A stretch of DNA of 64,000 nt from Lewinella sp. W8 (lineage in GTDB: Bacteria; Bacteroidota; Bacteroidia; Chitinophagales; Saprospiraceae): the NCBI RefSeq assembly GCF_004375085.3, contig NZ_SNAQ03000006.1, positions 124,001 through 188,000 of the forward strand, in the 5' to 3' direction. The position numbers were made by a program, and so were the translations under genes. Under the pieces are notes generated by a model. It did no database searches, was not told the origin of the DNA, and worked only from the letters and a program-made list of their open reading frames with translations. Shown one piece after another: positions 43,632 to 51,603 of the stretch. Numbering within the stretch: the stretch's first letter is position 1; every line of letters begins with the position of its first letter.

Positions 43632-44591
43632 TTATTCTTTTAGTGCGGTGGCGATGCGATCCGGATAGTCGGTGATGATTCCGTCGACGCCCAGTTTGAT
43701 GAGTTCCCGCATCCGGTCCACTTCGTTAACGGTCCAGGGGACGACCCGCATATTCAGTTGCCGAATGGAATCCATCAAATTTGCGTTGAGGGGTTCGTGG
43801 TAGGGGCTATAAATCGGAGGAACGAAGCCCAAGCTATCCATTTTCTGCTTCAAGTTCCCCGGAAACTCATCGAGGTAAGCCAATTGAATATCAGGGTTTT
43901 TACTCCTAATCACCTCAAGCATTGGAGGGTCAAAGCATTGGAGGGTTACCAGCTCGGGTTTTCCCCAGGCGGCAACGTCTTCGAGAACCAAATCGGCAAA
44001 GGTGTTGCGATCAGGGACAAATTCGGGTTCCAGATCGGGTTCGTACTTGAGCTCAATGTTATAGCGGGGGGAGGGCCGGTCCTGCTGGATGCAGAAACGG
44101 TCTACGGCGGCAAATACGGCCGCCAGGGTGGGTTTCTCGGCGGGCCGCTGTTGTTGTTCCGGGAAGCGGGGATGCGGCAGTCGACCGCAGTCGTAGGCCG
44201 CGATTTGTTCGGCGGTCAGTTTGCGGATGCTGATCCGTTTGTCTTGCTCTTCGGGGAGTCGGTCTCCGGCGGGACTCAGGCAAATCTCCGGAGACATCCA
44301 GGGTTCGTGGCTCACGATCACGCGATCGTCGGCAGAAATCACGACGTCTAATTCCAGGGTAACTACTTCGGGGTAGCTCAGGGCACGAAGGAAAGCCGGG
44401 ATGGTATTTTCGGGGAGCAGTCCCCGGGCGCCCCGGTGTCCCTGCCAGTCAAAAACTGCGTTGCTTGTCATATCAGTTACGGATTCTCTTTCCGGCTGAC
44501 CGTCAGGTCCGCCGCAGCTCAGGGGGGCGAGAACGCAGGTGCACAGCAATACTGGAAAGAGCAATGATGATAGGTTCATTTGGGGTTTCAC
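43632..44591 (-). CDS. Glycerophosphodiester phosphodiesterase lipoprotein
   Basis: A 319-residue exported protein with a lipoprotein signal (LLCTCVLAPLSC, Cys26). The GDPD TIM-barrel motifs are all present: QGHRGARGLLPENT (His52, Arg53), TLELDVVISAD (Glu80, Asp82) and VIVSHEPW (His95), with YNIELKYEPD and NMRVVPWTVNE later. It hydrolyses glycerophosphodiesters to glycerol 3-phosphate in the periplasm or at the surface. An ATG at 44579 is a possible alternative start. The GH113-like gene begins 4 nt after its stop, so both are one operon. Confidence 0.92.
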   Translation of the reverse strand: MKPQMNLSSLLFPVLLCTCVLAPLSCGGPDGQPERESVTDMTSNAVFDWQGHRGARGLLPENTIPAFLRALSYPEVVTLELDVVISADDRVIVSHEPWMSPEICLSPAGDRLPEEQDKRISIRKLTAEQIAAYDCGRLPHPRFPEQQQRPAEKPTLAAVFAAVDRFCIQQDRPSPRYNIELKYEPDLEPEFVPDRNTFADLVLEDVAAWGKPELVTLQCFDPPMLEVIRSKNPDIQLAYLDEFPGNLKQKMDSLGFVPPIYSPYHEPLNANLMDSIRQLNMRVVPWTVNEVDRMRELIKLGVDGIITDYPDRIATALKE

Positions 44592-44659
44592 ATTGGTTAG
44601 GTCGACGAGATCGTCAGTTTTGGGGTCTCAGGCGTGGTAAAGTAAGTCTTCGAGCGAGG

Positions 44660-45316
44660 TCAGTGCTTCGTGGCTACCCAGGCAACATAATTAAAGATAG
44701 CAGTTTCCCGCAAGACAACTTCCCGTTCAATTGTCCAACCCCGTTTTTCCAGCGCCCGCCGGTAGGCCGAAGCCGGGTGCTGCTGCGGGTGGAGAAGGTC
44801 TCCGGGCAGGGCCCGGAAGATCGGAAGTAACCACCGGTGGCGGTGGACGTCACTCGACAACAGAAGCCTCGCGCCGGGTGCCGCCAGGGCCGTCAGATGC
44901 TCCAGGCTGCGGTCCCAGTCGGACACGTGGTTGATGGCATTCAAGCAGTAAATGGCGGGAAAGGGCTCCAGGCTTTCCGGTGGTGTTTCCAGATGGCCGG
45001 TCAGGAAACGGACGCCGGGATAGTCTTGTCGGGAAAAGATGGCCAGATCCTTTTCGTAGGCGTCCAGCAGGGGGTCCATGGCCGTCATCCGTTCTTGTTC
45101 GTGCAGGGCGATGAAGATTCCGGCGGGCCCGCAGCCCGCGTCCAGGGACCGCCGCCCCGGGACGACCTCCCACTCCAGCATACGCAGAGTGTTTACCCAG
45201 TAGTCCCGCTTGTTCCGCAGGTAGGCCTGCGGGTCCTGCGCACGGAGGTAGCGGCGCCACCAGCGCCGTTCCAGGTACTGTGCCACCCGCCAGCGAGAGG
45301 TGATTTTCGGGGTCAT
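44660..45316 (-). CDS. Class I SAM-dependent methyltransferase
   Basis: A 218-residue cytosolic protein with the nucleotide-binding motif RSLDAGCGPAGIFIAL, an acidic post-motif MTAMDPLLDAYEKD, then LEPFPAIYCLNAINHVSDWD (motif II region) and LTALAAPGARLLLSSDVH (motif III). The substrate is unknown; the motif pattern fits ubiquinone/small-molecule methyltransferases. The start is supported by a -7-like element ending 4 nt before the ATG. It is divergent from the Smr-domain gene 75 nt away. Confidence 0.82.
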   Translation of the reverse strand: MTPKITSRWRVAQYLERRWWRRYLRAQDPQAYLRNKRDYWVNTLRMLEWEVVPGRRSLDAGCGPAGIFIALHEQERMTAMDPLLDAYEKDLAIFSRQDYPGVRFLTGHLETPPESLEPFPAIYCLNAINHVSDWDRSLEHLTALAAPGARLLLSSDVHRHRWLLPIFRALPGDLLHPQQHPASAYRRALEKRGWTIEREVVLRETAIFNYVAWVATKH

Positions 45317-45320
45317 GGGC

Positions 45321-45328
45321 CGAAGGTA
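45321..45328 (-). promoter_or_regulatory. -7-like element TACCTTCG, 4 nt before start
   Basis: On the minus strand TACCTTCG is followed by GCCC and the ATG at 45316. Differs from TAnnTTTG at one base. Confidence 0.4.
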
Positions 45329-45379
45329 ACGGAACTTTGGTTTTTACTCCGATTCGACGACAAAAGCTTCCGGGGGACG

Positions 45380-45387
45380 TACCTTCG
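45380..45387 (+). promoter_or_regulatory. -7-like element TACCTTCG, 4 nt before start
   Basis: TACCTTCG, then CCGC, then the ATG at 45392. Mirrors the element of the divergent methyltransferase gene, so each strand has its own. Confidence 0.4.
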
Positions 45388-45391
45388 CCGC

Positions 45392-46408
45392 ATGGAATTT
45401 GCGGTTGGTCAGCGGGTGCGCATGAAGCGCACGGAGAACTTTGGCACGGTAACCCGATTGTTGCCGGGAGGACTCGTCCAGGTGAAGCTGGACGGCGGTA
45501 TGGGGCACCTTCCCCTCCCCGAAGAAAGCCTGGAGCTTGTGCCCACTACTCCCCCACCGCCCGCAGAAAAAGAAGATGTTCCGGCCGCTGATCCGGTGCC
45601 GGAAGCGGGGGATTATCCCGGAGTGGAGCTCGCTTTCGATCCCCAACTCAACAACCAGGCCGAGCCCGTGGCCTACGAGGTGTACCTGCTCAACGGCACC
45701 CCACATAAGATCATCTATGAACTGCGGGTGCTAACCCACGGACAGCGCCGCTGGGCCAAATTTGGCCAACTGGAGGGTGGTGGTAAAAAGCGACTGGAGG
45801 CCATCGATTACCAGTGGCTCAACGAAAAGCTGAGTTGTCAGCTCGACGTCCGCCCCATTCTGACGGGCGGCACCGGGCCCCGGCACTTTCAGGACCTCCG
45901 TATTCGGGGTAAGCAGTTTTTTGCCCGCTACGTGGACGTACCCCGACTACACCGGGAGGCCCACCTGTATAACGTGTTTCCACGGCTCGACACCAAGGTC
46001 TCGGCACCTGCGGCATCGCCATCCGGTCCCTCCCTCAAAGCCATTACGGCCCAACAGCTGGCCAGTCGGCCCAAAAAAGGCGCTGATAAAAAATTGGTGG
46101 CAACTGATCTGGCGAGTAAACTTGAGTTCGAGGAAGTACTGGACCTTCACCTCGAAGCTTTGGTGAAGGACCCCAAGAGCGTTCCGCGGCACCAGGTACT
46201 TTCTACCCAGCTTCGGTACTTCGATGACTATCTGGAGCGGGCGTTGCGACTGGGGGTAGACCAGGTATTCATCGTTCACGGCGTGGGCAATGGTGTACTG
46301 AAAAAAGAAATTCACAAACGGCTTCGCCAAACGCCCTTCATCCGAAAATTCACCAACGAATATCACCCCAAATTTGGCTACGGAGCCACCGAAGTAACCT
46401 TCGATTGA
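45392..46408 (+). CDS. DUF2027/Smr-domain protein
   Basis: A 338-residue protein starting at the ATG at 45392 (MEFAVGQRVRMKRTENFGTV); the reading frame stays open for 185 codons further upstream, but that part is antisense to the methyltransferase gene. An N-terminal SH3/Tudor-like barrel (about 1-50) is followed by a beta-rich DUF2027 middle domain (AYEVYLLNGTPHKIIYELRV) and a C-terminal Smr endonuclease-like domain (VLDLHLEALV; QVFIVHGVGNGVLKKEIHKR). Smr domains occur in MutS2 and cut nucleic acids; function of this Bacteroidota protein is unknown. It contains an in-frame GGCACCTGCG element at 46003. Confidence 0.85.
   Translation: MEFAVGQRVRMKRTENFGTVTRLLPGGLVQVKLDGGMGHLPLPEESLELVPTTPPPPAEKEDVPAADPVPEAGDYPGVELAFDPQLNNQAEPVAYEVYLLNGTPHKIIYELRVLTHGQRRWAKFGQLEGGGKKRLEAIDYQWLNEKLSCQLDVRPILTGGTGPRHFQDLRIRGKQFFARYVDVPRLHREAHLYNVFPRLDTKVSAPAASPSGPSLKAITAQQLASRPKKGADKKLVATDLASKLEFEEVLDLHLEALVKDPKSVPRHQVLSTQLRYFDDYLERALRLGVDQVFIVHGVGNGVLKKEIHKRLRQTPFIRKFTNEYHPKFGYGATEVTFD
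46003..46012 (+). repeat. Dispersed element GGCACCTGCG inside a coding sequence
   Basis: Copy located in the low-complexity Ala/Pro/Ser linker just before the Smr domain of the gene at 45392. Confidence 0.4.
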
Positions 46409-46565
46409 CGCCTCCGCACGTGCGAAAACCCGGTTTGCTATCGTTATGGGGCCGGAATCCCCGCCTTAACACCCTTTATTCGGGGCTTCCGCCGTGGTGG
46501 GCTTTTGCACGAGTCTATACGTTCACTCCGGTGACGCCACGTTTTTCAAACCAACGGATTGTTTT

Positions 46566-47348
46566 ATGAAACTGACTATTCTTCCCCTCCTCTTCCTTAC
46601 CCTCCTGGTTTCCTCCTGCAATCAGGGGAAAGTCAAGGAACTGGAAACCAAACTTAGCTCCAGTGAGCAGCAACGTGAGATGCTTAGTTCTCAGTTGGAA
46701 AGTGTCCAACGAACCAACGGCGATCTCCTCGCCCGGATGGAAGACCTCTCCGTCATCAGCAAAGAAGGCGCCACCAGTATTCGGGAAAGCCTCCAGAGCA
46801 TCAGTGGGCAAACCAGCTACATCACGGAACTTAACCGGTCCATTCAACGCAAAGATAGCCTGAACCTGGCCCTGGTGATGAACCTCAAGCGCTCGCTGGA
46901 TGACATTGCGGACGAAGACGTGCAGGTGGAAGTTCGGGGTGGAAAAGTCCACGTAAGCATCAGTGACAAATTGCTCTTCGCCTCCGGTAGCGCCCGCATC
47001 AACGAGGATGCCATTCGGGTGCTGGACAAAGTCAGCGTGGTCCTCAACGATCACCGTGACCTCAACGTCATTGTCGAGGGGCATACCGATAACGTCCCCG
47101 TAAACGTACGCGGCGTACGCGACAATTGGGAACTGAGTACGATGCGCGCCACGGCTGTTGTTCGGGAACTCGTCGACCAATTTTACGTAGATCCCGCCCG
47201 TCTATCGGCCGCCGGCCGCTCCGAATACGATCCCCGCGGCGACAACAACACCCCCGAAGGCCGCGCGATGAACCGCCGCACGGAAATCGTCATTACGCCG
47301 AACCTGGAAGAGTTCTTTGACCTGGCCAAAAATTCCACGGCGGGGTAG
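46566..47348 (+). CDS. OmpA-family lipoprotein with coiled coil
   Basis: A 260-residue lipoprotein from the ATG at 46566 (MKLTILPLLFLTLLVSSC, lipobox Cys18); the longer frame from 46494 has no signal. A coiled coil (about 24-110: ELETKLSSSEQQREMLSSQL and similar heptads) leads to a C-terminal OmpA/Pal peptidoglycan-binding domain (LLFASGSARINEDAIRVLDK, NVIVEGHTDNVPV, RATAVVRELVDQF, GRSEYDPRGDN, AMNRRTEIVI). It should anchor the outer membrane to the cell wall. Followed by inverted TTTAGGA arrays that may act as terminator. Confidence 0.92.
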   Translation: MKLTILPLLFLTLLVSSCNQGKVKELETKLSSSEQQREMLSSQLESVQRTNGDLLARMEDLSVISKEGATSIRESLQSISGQTSYITELNRSIQRKDSLNLALVMNLKRSLDDIADEDVQVEVRGGKVHVSISDKLLFASGSARINEDAIRVLDKVSVVLNDHRDLNVIVEGHTDNVPVNVRGVRDNWELSTMRATAVVRELVDQFYVDPARLSAAGRSEYDPRGDNNTPEGRAMNRRTEIVITPNLEEFFDLAKNSTAG

Positions 47349-47430
47349 GTTAGGTTTTAGGATTTAGGTTTTAGGATTAAGGCTTGAGGATTTGGGATTC
47401 GATCCTCAAGCCTTAATCCTCAATCCTGAA
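47346..47430. repeat. Inverted TTTAGGA heptamer arrays (possible terminator)
   Basis: Starting directly after the OmpA-like stop, three to four (A/T)TTAGGA-type units face CTAATCC/TCAATCC-type units. The core is a perfect 19-bp stem (47373-47391 with 47402-47420). Lies between convergent genes, so it may end both. Confidence 0.75.
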
Positions 47431-47437
47431 TCCTCCT

Positions 47438-49105
47438 TTACCCTCGTCCTTCGACCAGTTCGCGGGCGTTCTTCAGTGCGGAGTCGCTGGGGGGATTCTG
47501 GCTGAGCATGGTAGCGATGGCGCGAATGCGTTCGTCCTCATTGAGTTCGCGCACGCGGGTAATGGTGCGGTTAAGTTCCTCCTTGTCCTGTTTGTAGACG
47601 AAGTAGTGGCGATCGGCCCGACTGGCGACCTGGGGGCTATGGGTGATGACCACCACCTGATGGTGACGGCTCAGGTCCGTGAGGATGCTTCCCATTTTCT
47701 GGGCTACGTCTCCGGAAACGCCGCTATCGATTTCATCGAAGATGAGCGTCGGGAGTTCCATGGCGGAGGCCACCAGGCTTTTGGTGACCAGGGCGAGTCG
47801 GCTCAGTTCGCCGCCGCTGGCGGCGCTTTTGATGGTTTGCAGCCTGCCGCCCTTGTTGGCGGAAAAGAGGAACTGCACCTCATCCAGGCCGTGGGGTCCC
47901 GGACGGTCCAACTCACTGAAGTCGACCACCAGCTGGGCGTTTTCCATGCTGAGGTCAGCGAGTTGTCGTTGCACGTTCCGGGAAAAATCGGGTGCCACGC
48001 GTTGGCGGCCCGCCCGTAGTTTTTCGCCGGTGCCACGAAGTTCGAGTTCCAGTTGGGCCTGCTCCTCCGTCAGACGATCAATATTGCCGCCCAAGTCCGC
48101 AAACTGGCCGAGTCGATCGGCCAGGGATTGGTAGATTTCCAACAGGTCTTCTACGCTCGTAACGGCGTGTTTATTCTGGAGGCGGTAGATGAGGTCGAGC
48201 CTTTCCTGAACTTCTTCGAGGCGTTCCGGATTGACTTCCGTTCCGTCGCCAAAGGTTTCCAGGTCAGCGGCAATTTCGTCGAGTTCGATCCGTAATCCCT
48301 CGAAGCGTTCGTAGAGTTGCCGCAGTTGTGGGTCCCCGGCGGCCAGCGGCGTCAACCGCTGACTGATGCTCATCAGTTGGTTGCTGACCGAATTTTCGTC
48401 TTCGGTGAGAAAATGGAAAGCGCCGGAGGTCAGCTGCTTGATCTCATCAGCATTACTGAGCCGGTGGCGTTCCCCCTCCAGGGTATCCTGTTCGCCGGCC
48501 TCGAGGGCGGCCTCTTCAAATTCGTTTACCTGAAATTCCAGAAACTCCTGTTCCCGCCGGGCCTGAGCCGCCGCTTCGTGGAGGGAAGCCAGTTCCCTTC
48601 CCACCCGTTGCCAACGGGCGTACTGTTTCCGGTAATTGCTGACCAGCCCCCGTTGCTCGGCGAGTGCGTCCAGCAGTTCTAGTTGGAAACTGGAGTTGTT
48701 GATGTACAGCGTATCAAACTGCTGGTGGAGATCAATCAGCGTGCTGCCCAAGTGGTTGAGCACCTTCAGATTGGTGGGGGTATCATTGACGAAGGCACGA
48801 CTTTTCCCGGAGGGAGTGATTTCCCGCCGGATGATCAGTTCTTCGTCGTAGTCGAGGTCCTCCTGGGAGAAAAATTCCTGCAGGGAATAGGCCGCGACGT
48901 CAAACCTTCCTTCGATGATACATTTTTTCTCCTGATCGAAGAGGGTTTTGGTATCGGCCCGTCCACCCAAAATAAGATTGAGTGCCCCCAGTACGATGGA
49001 CTTACCCGCCCCCGTTTCACCGGTGATGATGCTAAGTCCATCAGCAAACTCCAGGCTCAATTCTTCGATGAGCGCGTAGTTGCGGATATGTAGGCGCTTA
49101 ATCAT
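47438..49105 (-). CDS. recN: DNA repair protein RecN
   Basis: A 555-residue SMC-like ATPase of normal length. N-terminal MIKRLHIRNYALIEELSLEF and Walker A GETGAGKSIVLGALNLILGG, long coiled coils (about 150-360), then the ABC signature AASGGELSRLALV and Walker B PTLIFDEIDSGVSGDVAQKM, and VVVITHSPQVAS. RecN holds broken DNA ends during recombination repair. A perfect TAnnTTTG element on the minus strand at 49130-49137 is a likely promoter. Convergent with the OmpA-like gene. Confidence 0.97.
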   Translation of the reverse strand: MIKRLHIRNYALIEELSLEFADGLSIITGETGAGKSIVLGALNLILGGRADTKTLFDQEKKCIIEGRFDVAAYSLQEFFSQEDLDYDEELIIRREITPSGKSRAFVNDTPTNLKVLNHLGSTLIDLHQQFDTLYINNSSFQLELLDALAEQRGLVSNYRKQYARWQRVGRELASLHEAAAQARREQEFLEFQVNEFEEAALEAGEQDTLEGERHRLSNADEIKQLTSGAFHFLTEDENSVSNQLMSISQRLTPLAAGDPQLRQLYERFEGLRIELDEIAADLETFGDGTEVNPERLEEVQERLDLIYRLQNKHAVTSVEDLLEIYQSLADRLGQFADLGGNIDRLTEEQAQLELELRGTGEKLRAGRQRVAPDFSRNVQRQLADLSMENAQLVVDFSELDRPGPHGLDEVQFLFSANKGGRLQTIKSAASGGELSRLALVTKSLVASAMELPTLIFDEIDSGVSGDVAQKMGSILTDLSRHHQVVVITHSPQVASRADRHYFVYKQDKEELNRTITRVRELNEDERIRAIATMLSQNPPSDSALKNARELVEGRG

Positions 49106-49129
49106 GGGTTATTTTTGTTGGAAAAACAC

Positions 49130-49137
49130 AAATTTAC
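49130..49137 (-). promoter_or_regulatory. -7 element TAAATTTG for recN
   Basis: Perfect TAnnTTTG, 24 nt upstream of the recN ATG. Faces a matching plus-strand element at 49155. Confidence 0.45.
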
Positions 49138-49154
49138 AAACGGCGGCGGCTTTG

Positions 49155-49162
49155 TAAGTTTG
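49155..49162 (+). promoter_or_regulatory. -7 element TAAGTTTG for 49185 gene
   Basis: Perfect TAnnTTTG, 22 nt before the ATG at 49185, with TTTA at 49134-49137 (17-nt spacer) as a possible -33 box. Confidence 0.5.
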
Positions 49163-49184
49163 CGGCCGCAAATAAATCTTATCC

Positions 49185-49664
49185 ATGCGCCAATTTATCC
49201 TTCTCCTTTTGGTTTTGGTTGTTTTTTCCTGCGAGAATGCGCCGGAATCCCAGTGGTCTGAGCTCGACCTCACCCGCTACAACATTCCCATGACGATAAT
49301 GGCACCAGATAGTGCCAAGGTAGCCTCCAGTACCCTTTCCGGCATCATGCAAGACGTGACGGTTAAAAGTCTGGAGGATAATTTCTCTATCCAAATTCTG
49401 GCCAGTCGTGCCTCCACCAATGATATGGCCCGGCTGAAGGCGGACCAACTGGAGCTGGTACGGGCCAATCGTTACTTTGAGCAGGTGGTCTCCGAAGAGG
49501 CCGACGGTTTCATCTTCCAGAACCAAATTGACAGCACATCGCACTACGGCTTCCGGTACATTGTTTACCAGGGAGACCAGGAATTTGTTTTCCAGAATGC
49601 CTTTGGGGTACTGTTTGGAGAAGAAGCCATCCGGGCCATGTACGAAGCCGTCCAACAAGACTAA
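49185..49664 (+). CDS. Hypothetical lipoprotein upstream of DUF368
   Basis: A 159-residue lipoprotein (FILLLLVLVVFSC, Cys16). The mature part resembles a single alpha/beta domain of the kind seen in small stress-type lipoproteins (YNIPMTIMAPDSAKV, MQDVTVKSLEDNFSIQI, GFRYIVYQGDQEFVFQNAFG). No catalytic motif recognised. The stop is 1 nt before the ATG of the DUF368 gene, which strongly suggests co-expression and possibly a shared envelope role. Confidence 0.7.
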   Translation: MRQFILLLLVLVVFSCENAPESQWSELDLTRYNIPMTIMAPDSAKVASSTLSGIMQDVTVKSLEDNFSIQILASRASTNDMARLKADQLELVRANRYFEQVVSEEADGFIFQNQIDSTSHYGFRYIVYQGDQEFVFQNAFGVLFGEEAIRAMYEAVQQD

Positions 49665-49665
49665 T

Positions 49666-50616
49666 ATGAACATTACAATTATCCTAAAGGGAATGGCCAT
49701 GGGCATTGCCGAAGCCATCCCCGGGGTAAGTGGGGGCACCATCGCCTTCATCACGGGAATTTATGAGCGATTGCTGCTGGCCATTGGAAAAATCCTTGGT
49801 CCCGAGGTCATCGGTACGCTGCGAAAAGAAGGAATCGTGGCGGCCTGGAAGGCCGCTGACGGAGGATTTCTCCTGCAATTGGGCATCGGCATGGTCGGAG
49901 GGCTGATTCTTGCGGTCCTGGGGATCACCGAACTGCTGGTCCACTACCCTCCGGTAGTATGGGGGTTTTTCTTCGGACTCATCATCAGTTCGGCCATCTA
50001 CATCGGCCGGCAAATTACCCACTGGGGCGGCGTTTCCATTGTCCTGTTGATCCTCGGAATCGCCATCGCCTACTTTCTGACAACCATAAATCCCATGGCG
50101 GGCAGTTCTTCGCTGCTGTTTGTCTTCCTGGCGGGGGCCATCGCCATTTCGGCCCTGATTCTCCCCGGAATTTCGGGAAGCTTTATTCTGCTCTTGCTCG
50201 GGATGTACACGGTAGTATTTACCGCCGTGCGTGATTTGGTGGGGGGAGAATTAGGCAAGATTCAGATCGTCATCGTTTTTGCCCTGGGATGTTTGATCGG
50301 CCTGGCACTCTTCAGCCGCCTACTCACCTACACCTTCAAAAGCTATCCCAATCAGACCCTGGCCATCCTGACCGGATTCATGTTGGGCTCCCTCAATAAG
50401 TTGTGGCCGTGGCGCAATCCGTTGACCACCCGCCTGAACAGTAAAGGAGAAGAAGTTGCGTTGCTGGAAGTTCCGGTACTCCCCGACAATTACACGGAAG
50501 GTGACACCTTCCTTCCGGGGGTAATCATTGCTTTTTTGGTGGGGTTGATTATCGTGTTTGTGATGGATCACTTCACCCCCGATACGAAGGATATTCTGGA
50601 GGATAAGGAGATCTGA
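49666..50616 (+). CDS. DUF368/PopT-family membrane protein (likely undecaprenyl-phosphate transporter)
   Basis: A 316-residue protein with about eight to nine membrane helices from the ATG at 49666; the frame extends 63 codons upstream but overlaps the previous gene. It begins KGMAMGIAEAIPGVSGGTIA, the family signature, and repeats a related motif as ALILPGISGSFILLLLGMY. DUF368 proteins have been reported as C55-isoprenoid lipid carrier recyclers (PopT), flipping undecaprenyl phosphate; this function is transferred from the family. One nt after the lipoprotein gene. Followed by a perfect 34-bp palindrome. Confidence 0.85.
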   Translation: MNITIILKGMAMGIAEAIPGVSGGTIAFITGIYERLLLAIGKILGPEVIGTLRKEGIVAAWKAADGGFLLQLGIGMVGGLILAVLGITELLVHYPPVVWGFFFGLIISSAIYIGRQITHWGGVSIVLLILGIAIAYFLTTINPMAGSSSLLFVFLAGAIAISALILPGISGSFILLLLGMYTVVFTAVRDLVGGELGKIQIVIVFALGCLIGLALFSRLLTYTFKSYPNQTLAILTGFMLGSLNKLWPWRNPLTTRLNSKGEEVALLEVPVLPDNYTEGDTFLPGVIIAFLVGLIIVFVMDHFTPDTKDILEDKEI

Positions 50617-50668
50617 GGTCCGGGATTGGAGTGGGATAAATGGAAAAAATCGGGTAAAATTCGATCTA

Positions 50669-50702
50669 CGTCGACAGAGTCTACTAGTAGACTCTGTCGA
50701 CG
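50669..50702. terminator. Perfect 34-bp palindrome, likely terminator
   Basis: Each half is 17 bp (CGTCGACAGAGTCTACT and its complement) with the centre CTAG, so any hairpin has a 4-nt loop. AAATTTTT follows on the plus strand. Between convergent DUF368 and aroE genes. Confidence 0.85.
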
Positions 50703-50739
50703 AAATTTTTAAATTTCTCCCCCCACTCCACTTGGCAGA

Positions 50740-51522
50740 TTACCCCCGCCAAATGGCCCAGCCGGCTTCGGCCTGACCGTGCAGCATCCCCATTCCATTG
50801 GCGATTCCCGCTCCTTGTGCCTTGGCCTTTTTGAGGAAGAGTGTTTCGGCCGGATTATACACAACGTCGTAGCAAAAATGCTCTGCGGTAATTTCCTCGT
50901 AGGGGATGTCCGGACAGGTATCGATCCGCGGACTCATCCCCAGCGGCGTAGTATTCACGATCACCAAATGACTTTTGACCAACTCCGGAGTCAGGTCCGC
51001 ATAGGTCACCCGGTCATCTCCCTCCGTACGGCTTACCGCCAAAGTTTCCATGCCCAATGAGCGCAGGGCTTCGTGGATCGCCAGAGAAGCGCCACCGGTA
51101 CCCAATACCAGGGCACGCTGCTCCGATAACATAGCTTTCGGCCCAAGATTGAAAGTCCCTCCCAGTATCTGGGGAGAATTATCCAATTTTTCCAACAAAT
51201 CATCCCGAAACCCCAGGTAATCGGTGTTGAATCCCTTTGATCGACCATCCTCAAAGAGGATACAGTTCACGGCCCCGATCCTTTCGGCCGCCGGGTCCAA
51301 TTCGTCCAGGAGCGGAATGATACTTTGCTTATGCGGGATGGTTACGTTGCATCCCCGTAAATCAGGATACTGCCCGGGTAAATCCAGGAAGCCATCTACC
51401 GTCTCCATTTCAAAGTTGAGGTATCGGTGGGTATCTGAAAGCCCTAATTCCCGGAATTTTTCCGTGAAGTAGCTACGGGAAAATGAGTAGGTAAGGGGGT
51501 AGCCAATTAATCCAAAGGTCAT
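50740..51522 (-). CDS. aroE: Shikimate dehydrogenase
   Basis: A 260-residue enzyme. I start at the ATG at 51522 (MTFGLIGYPLTYSFSRSYF), the family's normal N-terminus, not the in-frame ATG at 51597. Key motifs: SFSRSYF shikimate site, NVTIPHKQSIIP with the catalytic Lys, AVNCILFEDG, NTDYLGF, and the Rossmann loop LVLGTGGASLAIHEAL. Later NTTPLGMSP and the C-terminal GMGMLHGQAEAGWAIW. It converts 3-dehydroshikimate to shikimate with NADPH. A -7-like element ends 4 nt before the start. Confidence 0.95.
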   Translation of the reverse strand: MTFGLIGYPLTYSFSRSYFTEKFRELGLSDTHRYLNFEMETVDGFLDLPGQYPDLRGCNVTIPHKQSIIPLLDELDPAAERIGAVNCILFEDGRSKGFNTDYLGFRDDLLEKLDNSPQILGGTFNLGPKAMLSEQRALVLGTGGASLAIHEALRSLGMETLAVSRTEGDDRVTYADLTPELVKSHLVIVNTTPLGMSPRIDTCPDIPYEEITAEHFCYDVVYNPAETLFLKKAKAQGAGIANGMGMLHGQAEAGWAIWRG

Positions 51523-51526
51523 ACGG

Positions 51527-51534
51527 TAAAGGTA
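51527..51534 (-). promoter_or_regulatory. -7-like element TACCTTTA, 4 nt before aroE start
   Basis: On the minus strand TACCTTTA is followed by CCGT and the aroE ATG at 51522. Last base differs from consensus G. Confidence 0.4.
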
Positions 51535-51603
51535 GAAACCGTGAGTTGTCTTTCCTAGTTCCTGCGGCCGGAGCAAAAACCACCAACCGTCAGCCAATAA
51601 TTA

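Noticed and set aside
44837-45391. 185-codon upstream extension of the Smr-domain gene
   Set aside because: Overlaps the methyltransferase on the other strand; the true start at 45392 begins the conserved SH3-like domain.
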